Below are positions 46,547-54,998 of a stretch of 64,000 nucleotides of DNA, piece after piece. The stretch's first letter is position 1. Every line of letters starts with the position of its first letter. The position numbers and the translations under genes are program-made. The notes beneath the pieces were generated by a model. The model was not told the DNA's origin, made no database searches, and worked only from the letters and a program-made list of their open reading frames with translations. The DNA is from Bradyrhizobium stylosanthis. Lineage in GTDB: Bacteria; Pseudomonadota; Alphaproteobacteria; Rhizobiales; Xanthobacteraceae. The stretch covers positions 270,556-334,555 of the forward strand of contig NZ_LVEM01000004.1 of assembly GCF_001641335.1 (NCBI RefSeq), in the 5' to 3' direction.

Positions 46547-47542
46547 CTAGTTCACCGACCGAATCAAATTCTTGATCTTCTCGGCGTGCGGACCGAGATC
46601 CTTGGCGAGCTTGTCGAGATAGGGATCGGCGATCGCCGTGAAGCTCTTCTTGTCGACGTTGTCGACGATCTTCACGCCCATCTTCTTCAGCTTGTCGGCC
46701 GCGGTGCGCTCGAGGTCGAACGCCTTCTGCGGCTCCTTGGTGCTGATCTCGTTGGCCGCGGTCATCACCCACTGCTTCTGCTCGGCCGAAAGGCTCTGCC
46801 AGAGCTTGTCGGAGATGAACACCAGCGCGTTGTTGGCCTCGTGCTCGGTGATGTTGAGGACCGGCGCGACCTCGTAGTGCTTGTTGACGAGATAGACGTT
46901 GATGCTGTTCTCGGCGACGTCGACGACGCCGGTCTGCAGGCTGGTGTAGACGCTACCGAACGGCATGTGCACGGTCTGGGCGCCGTAGGCCGGGAACATG
47001 GTGTCCTCGGTCGCGGTCGCTTGCACGCGGACCTTCAGGCCCTTGACGTCACCGACATTGCGGATTTCGCGCTTCGAGTACATGTGGCGCACGCCCTGCG
47101 ATCCCGTGGCGATCACGTGCAGGCCCTGCGTGGTCTCGTCGATCAGGGTCTTCAGCGCCTCGAACACTTTTGGATCGGCCAATCCCTTCACCACGTGGTT
47201 CTCGTCGCGGAACAGGTAGTGCAGCGACATCACGCCGGCCTGCGGGGAGATCGTCGCGGTATTGGCGGAGGAGATGATCGAGAATTCGACGTCTCCGGCC
47301 TTCACGAGCTGGAGCACTTGCGGCTCCTGCCCGAGCTGTGCGCCCGGATACTGGTCGATGATCATGGTGCCCTTGCTCAATTCCTTGAGCTTTTCGGCAA
47401 AGAGGTCGCCCGCGATGGAATAGCCGGTGTTGCGCGGCTGGTCGTAGGCGAAGCGATAATGCTTCACCTCCTGTGCCCCGGCCCCCGTGACGAACAGCAC
47501 GGCAGCCGCAGCCGCCAACCCACGCATGGATCGTGCAATCAT
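46547..47542 (-). CDS. dctP: TRAP transporter substrate-binding protein (DctP)
   Basis: A 331-residue periplasmic binding protein. ATG 47542 has AGGGGGAAACG upstream and a signal peptide ending GAGAQEV; the longer frame lacks support. The conserved ligand-site arginine region is MYSKREIRNVGDVKGLKVRVQAT, and the GSVYTSLQTGVVDVAENS block is typical. It probably binds a sugar-derived carboxylate. Confidence 0.93.
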   Translation of the reverse strand: MIARSMRGLAAAAAVLFVTGAGAQEVKHYRFAYDQPRNTGYSIAGDLFAEKLKELSKGTMIIDQYPGAQLGQEPQVLQLVKAGDVEFSIISSANTATISPQAGVMSLHYLFRDENHVVKGLADPKVFEALKTLIDETTQGLHVIATGSQGVRHMYSKREIRNVGDVKGLKVRVQATATEDTMFPAYGAQTVHMPFGSVYTSLQTGVVDVAENSINVYLVNKHYEVAPVLNITEHEANNALVFISDKLWQSLSAEQKQWVMTAANEISTKEPQKAFDLERTAADKLKKMGVKIVDNVDKKSFTAIADPYLDKLAKDLGPHAEKIKNLIRSVN

Positions 47543-47599
47543 CGTTTCCCCCTGTTTTATCGCCCGCCGCTTGTGCGGTCTGAGCGTCAATTCACATCG

Positions 47600-49315
47600 C
47601 TAATCAGTCTTAGGTCCAGTCCTCTGCATGAAGTCGAAGTCGCAGCCCTCGTCGGCCTGCAAGATGGTCTTGTCGAACAGCCAGGCATAACCTCGCTTGG
47701 CCTCGTGCGTTGCGGCGGCCGGCTTCAGCGCCGCGCGCCGCCGTTCCAGCTCGGCGGCATCGACCAGCAGCTCGATGCTGCGCTTGGCAACATCGAGGCG
47801 GATCATGTCGCCGTTCCGCACCAGCGCCAGCGGCCCGCCGACGGCGGATTCCGGCGTGATGTGAAGCACGATGGTGCCGAACGCGGTGCCGCTCATGCGC
47901 GCGTCGGAAATGCGCACCATGTCCTTGGTCCCGCCACGCGCGAGCTTCTTCGGGATCGGCAGGTAGCCCGCCTCCGGCATGCCGGGCGCGCCCTTCGGGC
48001 CGGCGTTGCGCAGCACCAGCACGTCGTCGGAGTTCACGTCGAGCTCGGGATCGTCGACCCGCAGCGTCATGTCCTCGACGGATTCGAACACGACGGCGCG
48101 CCCGGTGTGCTGCAGCAGCTTCGGGCTCGCGGCCGACTGCTTGATCACCGCGCCGCGCGGCGCGAGATTGCCGTGCAGGACGGCGAGGCCGCCTTCCTTC
48201 TTGATCGGATTGTCGCGCGGGCGGATCGCGTCCTGGCCGGGCACGTCCTCGGCATTCCCAGCGATGTCGCGCAGCGTCTGGCCCGAGATCGTCTTCGCAT
48301 CCAGATCAATGAGATCGCCGAGCTGCGCCAGCAGCTTCGGCACGCCGCCGGCGTGATGGAAGTGCTCCATGTAGTGCTCGCCGGACGGCTTGAGATCGAC
48401 CAGCACCGGCACCTCGCGGCCGATCTGGTCGAACTTCTCGAGATCGAGCCGGTGCGGCGAGCGATGCGCCATCGCGGTCAGATGGATCAGGCCGTTGGTC
48501 GAGCCGCCGATCGCCTGGAGCACGACCTGCGCGTTCCTGAACGAGGCGGGCGTCAGCAGTTCGCTCGGCTTCGGCCCCTTGGTCTTGGCCATCTCGGCGG
48601 CAACCCGGCCGCTGGCCTCGGCGAGACGGAAACGCTCGGCATGAGGCGCGGGGATCGTCGCGCTCATCGGCAGCGACAGGCCCATGGCTTCGATCATGCA
48701 GGCCATGGTCGAGGCCGTGCCCATCACCATGCAGGTGCCGACCGACGGCGCAAGGCGGCCGTTCACGGCCTCGATCTCGGCATCGTCCATCTCGCCGGCG
48801 CGATACTTGCCCCAGAGCCGGCGGCAATCGGTGCAGGCGCCCAGCACCTCGCCCTTGTGATGTCCGACCACCATGGGACCGACGGGAATGACAACGGTCG
48901 GCAGGTCGGCACTGATCGCCGCCATAACCTGCGCCGGCAGCGTCTTGTCGCAGCCGCCGATGACGATCACCGAATCCATCGGCTGGGCGCGGATCATCTC
49001 CTCGGTGTCCATCGCCATCAGATTGCGCAGATACATTGAGGTCGGATGCGCAAAGCTCTCGGCGATCGAGATGGTCGGGAACACGAACGGCATCGCACCC
49101 GACAGCATCACGCCGCGCTTGGCAGCCTCGATGATCTGCGGAACGTTGCCGTGGCAGGGATTGTAGTCGCTATAGGTGTTGGTGATACCGACGATCGGGC
49201 GCTCCAGCGCATCGTCGGAATAGCCCATGGCCTTGATGAACGCCTTGCGCAGGAACAGCGAGAAGCCGGCATCGCCATAGCTCGTCAGACCCTTGCGCAG
49301 ACCACTCGTCATCAT
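47600..49315 (-). CDS. IlvD/Edd family dehydratase (sugar-acid dehydratase subgroup likely)
   Basis: A 571-residue Fe-S dehydratase. Cluster cysteines are expected in GGCDKTLPA and GACTDCRRLW, with a further GTCMVMGTASTM block. The length and context (TRAP importer, divergent GntR) fit aldonate dehydratases such as L-arabinonate or D-xylonate enzymes better than branched-chain biosynthetic IlvD. Start ATG 49315 or 49312: GGAG is 4 or 7 nt upstream, so 49312 may be used. It dehydrates a sugar acid to a 2-keto-3-deoxy acid. Confidence 0.9.
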   Translation of the reverse strand: MMTSGLRKGLTSYGDAGFSLFLRKAFIKAMGYSDDALERPIVGITNTYSDYNPCHGNVPQIIEAAKRGVMLSGAMPFVFPTISIAESFAHPTSMYLRNLMAMDTEEMIRAQPMDSVIVIGGCDKTLPAQVMAAISADLPTVVIPVGPMVVGHHKGEVLGACTDCRRLWGKYRAGEMDDAEIEAVNGRLAPSVGTCMVMGTASTMACMIEAMGLSLPMSATIPAPHAERFRLAEASGRVAAEMAKTKGPKPSELLTPASFRNAQVVLQAIGGSTNGLIHLTAMAHRSPHRLDLEKFDQIGREVPVLVDLKPSGEHYMEHFHHAGGVPKLLAQLGDLIDLDAKTISGQTLRDIAGNAEDVPGQDAIRPRDNPIKKEGGLAVLHGNLAPRGAVIKQSAASPKLLQHTGRAVVFESVEDMTLRVDDPELDVNSDDVLVLRNAGPKGAPGMPEAGYLPIPKKLARGGTKDMVRISDARMSGTAFGTIVLHITPESAVGGPLALVRNGDMIRLDVAKRSIELLVDAAELERRRAALKPAAATHEAKRGYAWLFDKTILQADEGCDFDFMQRTGPKTD

Positions 49316-49355
49316 GCCACTCCTTCACTTGCCATTGTGGTACAGGCTGCCCCTC

Positions 49356-49432
49356 GATTGTCAATAAGATTGGTCCATATCGTCGCACTTTCTGGCTTCG
49401 AGCACCGCTTGCGACACGAATTATTGACAATC
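49356..49432. promoter_or_regulatory. Paired GntR operators in a divergent promoter
   Basis: GATTGTCAATAA at 49356-49367 and TTATTGACAATC at 49421-49432 form a perfect 12-bp inverted repeat with centres about 65 bp apart. Each arm contains the palindrome ATTGWCAAT, like FCD-type GntR operators. The second also contains a TTGACA -35-like element facing the GntR gene. Two sites could allow looping control of the dehydratase/TRAP operon and of the regulator itself. Confidence 0.75.
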
Positions 49433-49484
49433 CGCCCCTTCCCTGCTCCACAGAGCGGACCGGCCAAAGCCGGAGACCGAGGGC

Positions 49485-50165
49485 ATGTCCGACATTCGCA
49501 CCGCAGACGCCATGCCGGTCCGCCGCGACGACCCGGACGACGTGGTCGCGCGGCTGGAGGAGGACATCATCTTCGGCCGCCTCGCGCCGGGCGCGCGGCT
49601 GACCGAGGACGCGCTGATGTCGCGCTACGGCACCTCGCGCCATTTCGTGCGCCAGGCGCTGGTGGATGCGGAGCGGCGCGGCATCGTCCGCCGCGAGAAG
49701 AACGTCGGCGCCACGGTGCGGTTCTATTCCTCCGAGGAGGTCCGGCAGATCTACGAGGTCCGGGAGATGCTGACGCGGCAGGCCGCGCTGATGATCCCCC
49801 TGCCCGCGCCGCAGGGCCTGATCGACGAATTGACCGCCTTGCAACGGCAATATTGCGCGAAGGCCGATATGCAGGATCTGCGCGGCATTCACGAAGCCAA
49901 CGACGCCTTCCACCTCGCGCTGTTCTCGGCTTGCGGCAATCCCTATCTGGTGCGCTCGCTGCAAGACTACATGAACCTGACGCTGCCGATGCGCGCGAAG
50001 AACCTCGCCGATGCGCAGGGGCTCGCGCAATCGCGGCGCCAGCACGAGCTGATGATCGAGCTCTTGAAGGGCCGCGACAGCTGGGCGCTGGCGCAACTGT
50101 GCGTGGATCACATGCAGTTCAGCAAGAAGGATTATCTGGGCAGGATCGGCGACGGTGAGAACTAG
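49485..50165 (+). CDS. GntR family (FCD) transcriptional regulator
   Basis: A 226-residue regulator with an N-terminal winged helix (LEEDIIFGRLAPGARLTEDALMSRYGTS split across residues 17-44) and a C-terminal all-helical FCD domain with metal-ligand residues around EANDAFHLALF and QSRRQHELMIELL. It is divergent from the dehydratase and TRAP genes and separated by two palindromic sites, so it probably represses them until its sugar-acid ligand binds. Confidence 0.92.
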   Translation: MSDIRTADAMPVRRDDPDDVVARLEEDIIFGRLAPGARLTEDALMSRYGTSRHFVRQALVDAERRGIVRREKNVGATVRFYSSEEVRQIYEVREMLTRQAALMIPLPAPQGLIDELTALQRQYCAKADMQDLRGIHEANDAFHLALFSACGNPYLVRSLQDYMNLTLPMRAKNLADAQGLAQSRRQHELMIELLKGRDSWALAQLCVDHMQFSKKDYLGRIGDGEN

Positions 50166-50223
50166 CGAACGTTCCTTCGCTTCCGCGAGCGATAAGCTCA
50201 CTGGCACCAGCGCTCCCCCAACA

Positions 50224-50310
50224 CGTCATTGCGAGGAGCTCTTGCGACGAAGCAATCCAGACTGCCTATGCGGAGAGATTCTGGATTGCTTCGCTGCGCT
50301 CGCAATGACG
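50224..50310. repeat. Family A intergenic repeat (copy 4)
   Basis: An 87-bp palindrome from CGTCATTGCGAGGAGC to GCTCGCAATGACG, lying between the convergent GntR and small exported-protein genes, where it may form a two-way transcript end. Confidence 0.85.
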
Positions 50311-50329
50311 TGCTGAGAGTGCGTGCTTA

Positions 50330-50743
50330 TCAATATCGCCTCAACAAGCCGCTATCCACGCCGGCCTCACCATAGTCGGCGCAGGCCCTTTTCGGGTTTC
50401 TGATCAAGTCCGTCCGGACGCGCCTGAACGTGTTGCCGGCGGCGTCGGACACCTCGGGACGGAATTTGCCGGGATCGTAGCTCTCGCCGTCGCGGGCCTT
50501 GATGGCCGCGGCATAGGCATCGATCATGGCCATCGCGGCCTCGGGGCTGCCGAGCAGCCGTGCGCCGAGCTGGACGCCGCCGCTGCCGTCGACCTCGTAA
50601 CCGTCGCATCGCTGCTCCAGCACCACGGATGCGGTGACGAGCTGATCGAGAAATGTCGCCTCGGCATCACTGAGCGTCGCACCGCTCGCGAATCCCGGCA
50701 GGAGGATTGCGAGCACCGCGACAGTAGACATTTTGATTTTCAT
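50330..50743 (-). CDS. Small exported hypothetical protein
   Basis: A 137-residue protein with a signal peptide (VAVLAILLPGFASGATLS) and a mature domain of about 115 residues containing two cysteines (EQRCDGYEV and RACADYGEAG) that could form a disulphide. No family recognised. A FixK/FNR-type box lies at 50812-50825, centred about 75 bp upstream of ATG 50743, suggesting induction under low oxygen. It is downstream of, but divided from, the nitroreductase gene set. Confidence 0.75.
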   Translation of the reverse strand: MKIKMSTVAVLAILLPGFASGATLSDAEATFLDQLVTASVVLEQRCDGYEVDGSGGVQLGARLLGSPEAAMAMIDAYAAAIKARDGESYDPGKFRPEVSDAAGNTFRRVRTDLIRNPKRACADYGEAGVDSGLLRRY

Positions 50744-50811
50744 TCTCGGGGCTCTCGCTGCCGCCGAATTGCGGTCAAGCCATCGAGAGCCCCGCCATGG
50801 GCGGCGTGCCG

Positions 50812-50825
50812 TTGATCCAGATCAA
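50812..50825 (-). promoter_or_regulatory. FixK/FNR-type box upstream of the small exported protein
   Basis: TTGATCCAGATCAA, a near-perfect match to the FixK2/FNR consensus TTGAT-N4-ATCAA. If it is centred at -41.5, transcription would start near 50777, giving a 34-nt leader. It also lies 30 bp past the stop of the lyase-like gene and so does not serve that gene. Confidence 0.7.
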
Positions 50826-50854
50826 CGAGCGACGCAAAAGCCCGGGCCGCGTTA

Positions 50855-51397
50855 TTATGCGGCCGGCGCCTTGAAATCGTATGAGATGCGCCCGGCCGGC
50901 AGATAGAACAGCGCGATGACCGCGCCGCCCCTGACTTCAGGATAGTGCCTGCTGCCCGGATCAGGCGCGGTCCAGCCGGCGCCCTGCCACCCCTGCAACC
51001 CCTTCAACTCCGCACCCTTGTTCAGGGGCACCACGAGGTTGAGCTCGCCATAGGGATGGCCGTGATATTGCCCCCGCAACACGTCGTGGTCGTCCTCGTC
51101 CTTGAAGCGGCGCGGATCGGCACTGTTCATGTACACGGCCGTGATGCTGAACTGGAACGTCTCGGCAACCGGATCCAGGATGCGGCTGCGCCGGTAGTTC
51201 GGACCTTCCACCTCCTGGTTTGCCGCCCATCCTTCCTCGACGCCGATCTTGATGAGGCGGGCGAGGTCCTGATAGAGCGCGCTGTCCTCGCCATATGTCT
51301 TGTTGAGCCAACGCTCCATCTCGGCGCCGGGGGTCATGTCCTTGACCTCCCGGAGAAACGGAATGCTGCGCTGAATCAGGTCTTCCCGGCTTGCCAT
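50855..51397 (-). CDS. DUF4863 / 4-hydroxylaminobenzoate lyase-like protein (PnbB type)
   Basis: A 180-residue cupin-like protein resembling PnbB, the lyase that converts 4-hydroxylaminobenzoate to protocatechuate and ammonia (DUF4863). Histidines in QYHGHPYGELN and SRHYPEVRGG are candidate active-site residues. AGGAG precedes ATG 51397. It follows the nitroreductase gene by 24 bp; PnbA nitroreductase then PnbB lyase is the known p-nitrobenzoate order. Family assignment is from memory; the exact substrate is inferred. Confidence 0.75.
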   Translation of the reverse strand: MASREDLIQRSIPFLREVKDMTPGAEMERWLNKTYGEDSALYQDLARLIKIGVEEGWAANQEVEGPNYRRSRILDPVAETFQFSITAVYMNSADPRRFKDEDDHDVLRGQYHGHPYGELNLVVPLNKGAELKGLQGWQGAGWTAPDPGSRHYPEVRGGAVIALFYLPAGRISYDFKAPAA

Positions 51398-51421
51398 GGT
51401 GATCTCCTCTTCGATCAAACT

Positions 51422-52150
51422 TCAATCTTCGAAACCAAGGAACGTCGCGAACTCGTCGATATCGGCCCGCGGCATCAATCTGTCCTGGCTCTGAACCCTG
51501 GCCTTGCCGACGGAGATGCCGCACACCACGATCTGCTCCGCCGGAATCGACAGCAGCGGACGCAGGATCCGGTGATACTTCGCGAACGTTTCCTGCGGAC
51601 AGGACTGCAGCCCGCGGCCCGCCGCCGCGAGCATGACGTTCTGCACGAACATCCCGAGGTCGAGCCAGCTTCCGACTTCGAGACGCCGGTCGATGGTCAC
51701 GATCAATCCCACGGGCGCGCCGAAGAACGAGTAGTTCTTCGCGGTCTGCCTGCTCCTGCCCTCGGCATCGGCTTGATGAATCCCGAGCGAGCCATAGAAC
51801 AGCCGGCCGAACTCCTGCCGCCGCCTGAGATAACGATCAGGCAAATCGCTGGCGTAGTATTTGTACTCAGAGACGTGGGCGTCGCGAGAGGTCTCGTGCG
51901 CCTCCAGCAGCGCCGCCGAGACGCTGCGCCTGATCTCGCCGGTCAGCACGTAGACGTGCCACGGCTGGATGTTCGCACCGCTTGGCGCGTATCGCGCGAC
52001 ACGGAGGATCTCTTCGATCGTTTGACGGGCAACCGGGGCGTCGCAGAACGCGCGGCATGCGAACCGGCTGGTCAGGATCTCGTCGATCGGGTTCGGCGCG
52101 GCGACGCACGCTTCCCCGATTGCCATCACGGCTGCTTCAGGAGCGGACAT
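51422..52150 (-). CDS. Nitroreductase family protein (possibly PnbA-like)
   Basis: A 242-residue FMN enzyme. FMN-phosphate contacts are expected at SRFACRAF and RYAPSGANIQPWHVYV; the C-terminal GLQSCPQETFAKYHRILR and VVCGISVGKA blocks are typical. ATG 52150 overlaps the upstream binding-protein gene by 25 bp; the long frame above it is a shadow. A nitroreductase next to a hydroxylaminobenzoate-lyase-like gene points to reduction of a nitroaromatic to the hydroxylamine. Confidence 0.85.
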   Translation of the reverse strand: MSAPEAAVMAIGEACVAAPNPIDEILTSRFACRAFCDAPVARQTIEEILRVARYAPSGANIQPWHVYVLTGEIRRSVSAALLEAHETSRDAHVSEYKYYASDLPDRYLRRRQEFGRLFYGSLGIHQADAEGRSRQTAKNYSFFGAPVGLIVTIDRRLEVGSWLDLGMFVQNVMLAAAGRGLQSCPQETFAKYHRILRPLLSIPAEQIVVCGISVGKARVQSQDRLMPRADIDEFATFLGFED

Positions 52151-53346
52151 CCTCCCTCCTCCATCGGCTTGAAGGCTTCGTCTCCGGGAATGGTCGCGAG
52201 CAGCTCGTAATAGTCGAACCTGTATTTCGATTGCTGCGGCGACTTGACCCGGAACAGATACATGTCGCGGATCAACCTGCCGTCCTGGCGGATACGGCCG
52301 TTCTTCGTCATGAAATCGTTCACGGGCATGTCGCGCATCTTGGCGGCGACGGTCGGTCCATCCAGCGTGCCGGCCGCCTCGACCGCCCTGAGATAGTGCA
52401 TCACCGCACCATAGGTGCCCGCATGGATCATGGTGGGGACCTTCCGGGTCTTCTCGATGAAGCGAGCCGACCATGCGCGAGTCTCCTCGTTCATGTCCCA
52501 GTAGAATGCCGAGCTGAGCATCAGACCTTGTGCATTCTGCAGCCCGAGACTGTGGATGTCCGCGATGAAGACGATGAGACCGGCAAGCTTCTGCTCGCGC
52601 GTGATCCCGAATTCGCCGGCCTGCTTGACGGCATTGATGAAGTCACCACCGGCGTTCGCCAGCGCGATCACATCCGCCTTCGAAGACTGCGCCTGCAGCA
52701 GGAAGGAGGAGAAATCCGGCGTGTTGATCGGATGCTTGACGGCACCCTTGACCTTGCCGCCGGTCGCATCGATCACCTTGCGGCTGTCGGCCTCGAGCTG
52801 CGTGCCAAGCGAATAGTCGGCGGAGAGAAAGAACCAGCTCTTGGCGCCAAGCCGGCTGATCGCCTTCGTCGTGCCCTGCGACAGGGCGTAGGTATCGTAG
52901 GTCCAGTGAATGCCGGTGGGCGAGCACTCGTCGCCCGTGAGGCGCGAGGTGGCGGCGCCGGTGGCGAGAAACAGCTTCTTCTTGTCGCGGGTAATGCCCT
53001 GGACGGCGAGCGCGACGGCCGAATTGGGAACGTCGAGAATGACCTCGACAGCTTCGTTCTCGATCCAGCGCCGTGCGATCACCGATCCCACGTCGGCCTT
53101 GTTCTGGTGGTCGCCGGCAACGATCTGGATGGGGCGCCCCAAAACCTTGCCCTTGAAGTCGTCAACAGCCATTTGCGCCGCGACCACCGACCCCTGCCCG
53201 CCGTTGTCGGCATAGAGCGAGGACATGTCGGTCAGCACCCCGAGCTTGACCGGCCCCTCCTCGGCCATCGCTGTGCTCGCGAGCATCAGCGACAGCAGCG
53301 TCGCGATGGCCGCCTTGCCGGTACCTGTCGTCGTGGTCGACCTCAT
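52126..53346 (-). CDS. Branched-chain-amino-acid-type ABC substrate-binding protein
   Basis: A 406-residue periplasmic protein of the Peripla_BP_6 (LivK-like) family. GGAGG precedes ATG 53346; the signal peptide ends STAMAEEG. The start VKLGVLTDMSSLYADNGGQG is typical of members binding aromatic acids as well as amino acids. No permease or ATPase gene is linked, so it must use another importer. Divergence from LysR and overlap with the nitroreductase gene suggest it captures the nitroaromatic substrate or sensory ligand. Confidence 0.92.
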   Translation of the reverse strand: MRSTTTTGTGKAAIATLLSLMLASTAMAEEGPVKLGVLTDMSSLYADNGGQGSVVAAQMAVDDFKGKVLGRPIQIVAGDHQNKADVGSVIARRWIENEAVEVILDVPNSAVALAVQGITRDKKKLFLATGAATSRLTGDECSPTGIHWTYDTYALSQGTTKAISRLGAKSWFFLSADYSLGTQLEADSRKVIDATGGKVKGAVKHPINTPDFSSFLLQAQSSKADVIALANAGGDFINAVKQAGEFGITREQKLAGLIVFIADIHSLGLQNAQGLMLSSAFYWDMNEETRAWSARFIEKTRKVPTMIHAGTYGAVMHYLRAVEAAGTLDGPTVAAKMRDMPVNDFMTKNGRIRQDGRLIRDMYLFRVKSPQQSKYRFDYYELLATIPGDEAFKPMEEGGCPLLKQP

Positions 53347-53561
53347 GGTTCACCTCCTCCGAACACCGCGACCGGATAATGCCGGGATCGGTTTTTTGCG
53401 GAAGTGAAACTCTTGCAGGTTGATCCTGAACGCCCTTCAGTTTGCCCGGCGGGCCGCTCGAGGCGCGGTTCGGTCGTCTGCGCCGGTTGCATCCCGGACG
53501 TGCCTGACCTTAACTGGTCGCCATCGCGGCCGCGCCGTCAGCCATCAACGGGATCCTCACC
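53347..53561. promoter_or_regulatory. Divergent promoter between LysR and the nitroreductase operon
   Basis: A 215-bp spacer. A short palindrome CAGG-TTGAT-CCTG at 53416-53428 could be part of a LysR T-N11-A site, but the arms are only 4 bp. No other structure stands out. Confidence 0.35.
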
Positions 53562-54539
53562 GTGTCGGTTTCATTCAAGACGTTGGACCTGAACCTGCTC
53601 AAGGTGTTCGACGCCGTCATGGAGGAAAGGAGCGTCCTGCGCGCCAGCCAGAAAGTCGCGCTCAGCCAGTCCGCCGTCAGCCATTCGCTCGCCCGGCTGC
53701 GGGAGATGCTGGAGGACGAATTGTTCGTGCGCACGGCCGCGGGCATGCAACCGACGGCGCGGGCATTGACGATGGCCCCGCAGGTGCGCGAGGCGCTGCG
53801 CGTGCTCGAGGCGGCGGTGGAGCTGCCGACCTTCGTTTCGGCAACGTCAACGAGGCAGTTCACGCTCGCGGCCAACGATTTCGCCACGATGGTGCTGGCG
53901 TCGCAACTCCTGCAGATCCTCGGGCGCGAGGCGCCGCACATCGACCTGACCATCAAGCCGGTGACGCGGATCGACCTGGCCGAGCAGATCGACCTCGGCC
54001 GCATCGACGTTGCGATCGGCGTGTTCTCGCTCCCGCCCAGCCGCTTCCGTACCTCGCTGCTGTTCGAATATGACGACGTGCTGATCGCCAGCAAGAAGCG
54101 CAAGCTCGGCCGGCTGGACAAGGCGATGCTGGCGGGGCTGCCGCTGGTGGTGGTCTCCTTCGGCGGCGAGCAGGAGGGCGCGATCGGCGGCTTCATTTCC
54201 GAGCGCGGCCTGGCGCGGCGCTCGGAGATGTACGACCGCGACGCGCTCGAGCGAGCCCTCGCCGAGAGCGACCGGCCGCCGCGAATGGCGGTGACGTTGC
54301 CGCATTTTCTCGCCGTCCCCGGACTGCTTCAGGACACCGAGCTGGCGGCCATCGTCCCGCGCCCGCTCGCGAAGGCACTGGCGCAGAACTACCCGATCGC
54401 GACCTATGAGCTGCCCTATGCCGCGACCCCGCTTGAGGTACGGCTGCTATGGCATGAGCGCGTCGACGGCGAGCCGGCGCACGAATGGCTGCATGACGTC
54501 CTGAGACGCGCGGCCGAGAACCTCAGGCGCGGAATGTAG
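53562..54539 (+). CDS. LysR family transcriptional regulator
   Basis: A 325-residue LysR protein: N-terminal helix-turn-helix (LRASQKVALSQSAVSHSLARL) and a two-lobed effector domain (from FTLAANDFATMVLAS). The start is GTG 53562 (VSFKTLDLNLLKVF region), with GGGAT upstream. It is divergent from the SBP-nitroreductase-lyase set and probably activates it with an aromatic co-inducer. PnbR of known p-nitrobenzoate clusters is also LysR-type, as I recall. Confidence 0.9.
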   Translation: MSVSFKTLDLNLLKVFDAVMEERSVLRASQKVALSQSAVSHSLARLREMLEDELFVRTAAGMQPTARALTMAPQVREALRVLEAAVELPTFVSATSTRQFTLAANDFATMVLASQLLQILGREAPHIDLTIKPVTRIDLAEQIDLGRIDVAIGVFSLPPSRFRTSLLFEYDDVLIASKKRKLGRLDKAMLAGLPLVVVSFGGEQEGAIGGFISERGLARRSEMYDRDALERALAESDRPPRMAVTLPHFLAVPGLLQDTELAAIVPRPLAKALAQNYPIATYELPYAATPLEVRLLWHERVDGEPAHEWLHDVLRRAAENLRRGM

Positions 54540-54602
54540 GCGCGCACGGATCACATCAGGAATCGTGGCGCTCGCCGTCGTTCGCCTCGATGGCTGGATC
54601 GC

Positions 54603-54863
54603 TCAAGCGCGCCCCTGACGACCGACGACGAGGCCGTAGAGAAAGAGGAGGATGATGGCACCGACCACGCTTCCGATGAATCCGGCCCCCTCTCCGAACC
54701 GGTACCATCCCACGGCCTGACCGAGCCAGGTCGCGACGAATGCACCGACGATCCCGAGGACCGTGGTCAGGATGAATCCCCTGGGCTCATTGTCGCCGGG
54801 CATGATGAATTTCGCGATCAGCCCAACGACAAATCCGATGATGATCGTCCACAGGATGCCCAT
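54603..54863 (-). CDS. GlsB/YeaQ/YmgE family stress-response membrane protein
   Basis: An 86-residue membrane protein with three hydrophobic helices and the family's GLIAKFIMPGDNEPRGFI loop. Members are induced by general stress. ATG 54863 has GGAG 8 nt upstream; the GTG two codons earlier is not needed. A FixK/FNR-type box lies about 95 bp upstream in the divergent spacer. Confidence 0.88.
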   Translation of the reverse strand: MGILWTIIIGFVVGLIAKFIMPGDNEPRGFILTTVLGIVGAFVATWLGQAVGWYRFGEGAGFIGSVVGAIILLFLYGLVVGRQGRA

Positions 54864-54951
54864 GTCCACCGCTCCATTCGGCCGGGATGCGCATCGATGC
54901 GAGACCGACCGCGCGATCGCTTGAAGATCCGGATGATACCCGGGGGCAACG

Positions 54952-54965
54952 TTGATCTAGATCAA
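54952..54965. promoter_or_regulatory. FixK/FNR-type box between GlsB and transglutaminase genes
   Basis: TTGATCTAGATCAA is a fully palindromic match to TTGAT-N4-ATCAA. A site at -41.5 on the minus strand would start transcription near 54917, a sensible leader for the GlsB gene; on the plus strand it would start at the transglutaminase ATG itself, so the GlsB gene is the better target. Confidence 0.65.
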
Positions 54966-54998
54966 TGGGCGGAAGCGGCCAGACCGAAAGCTCGATGC

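Noticed and set aside
46199..49039. A 946-codon plus-strand frame opposite dctP and the dehydratase
   Set aside because: Antisense shadow of conserved genes that also runs through a family D repeat; no domain recognisable.
52151..52474. Extension of the nitroreductase to 350 residues
   Set aside because: The extra part is a frame-shifted shadow of the overlapping binding-protein gene; ATG 52150 has an AGGAGG site.
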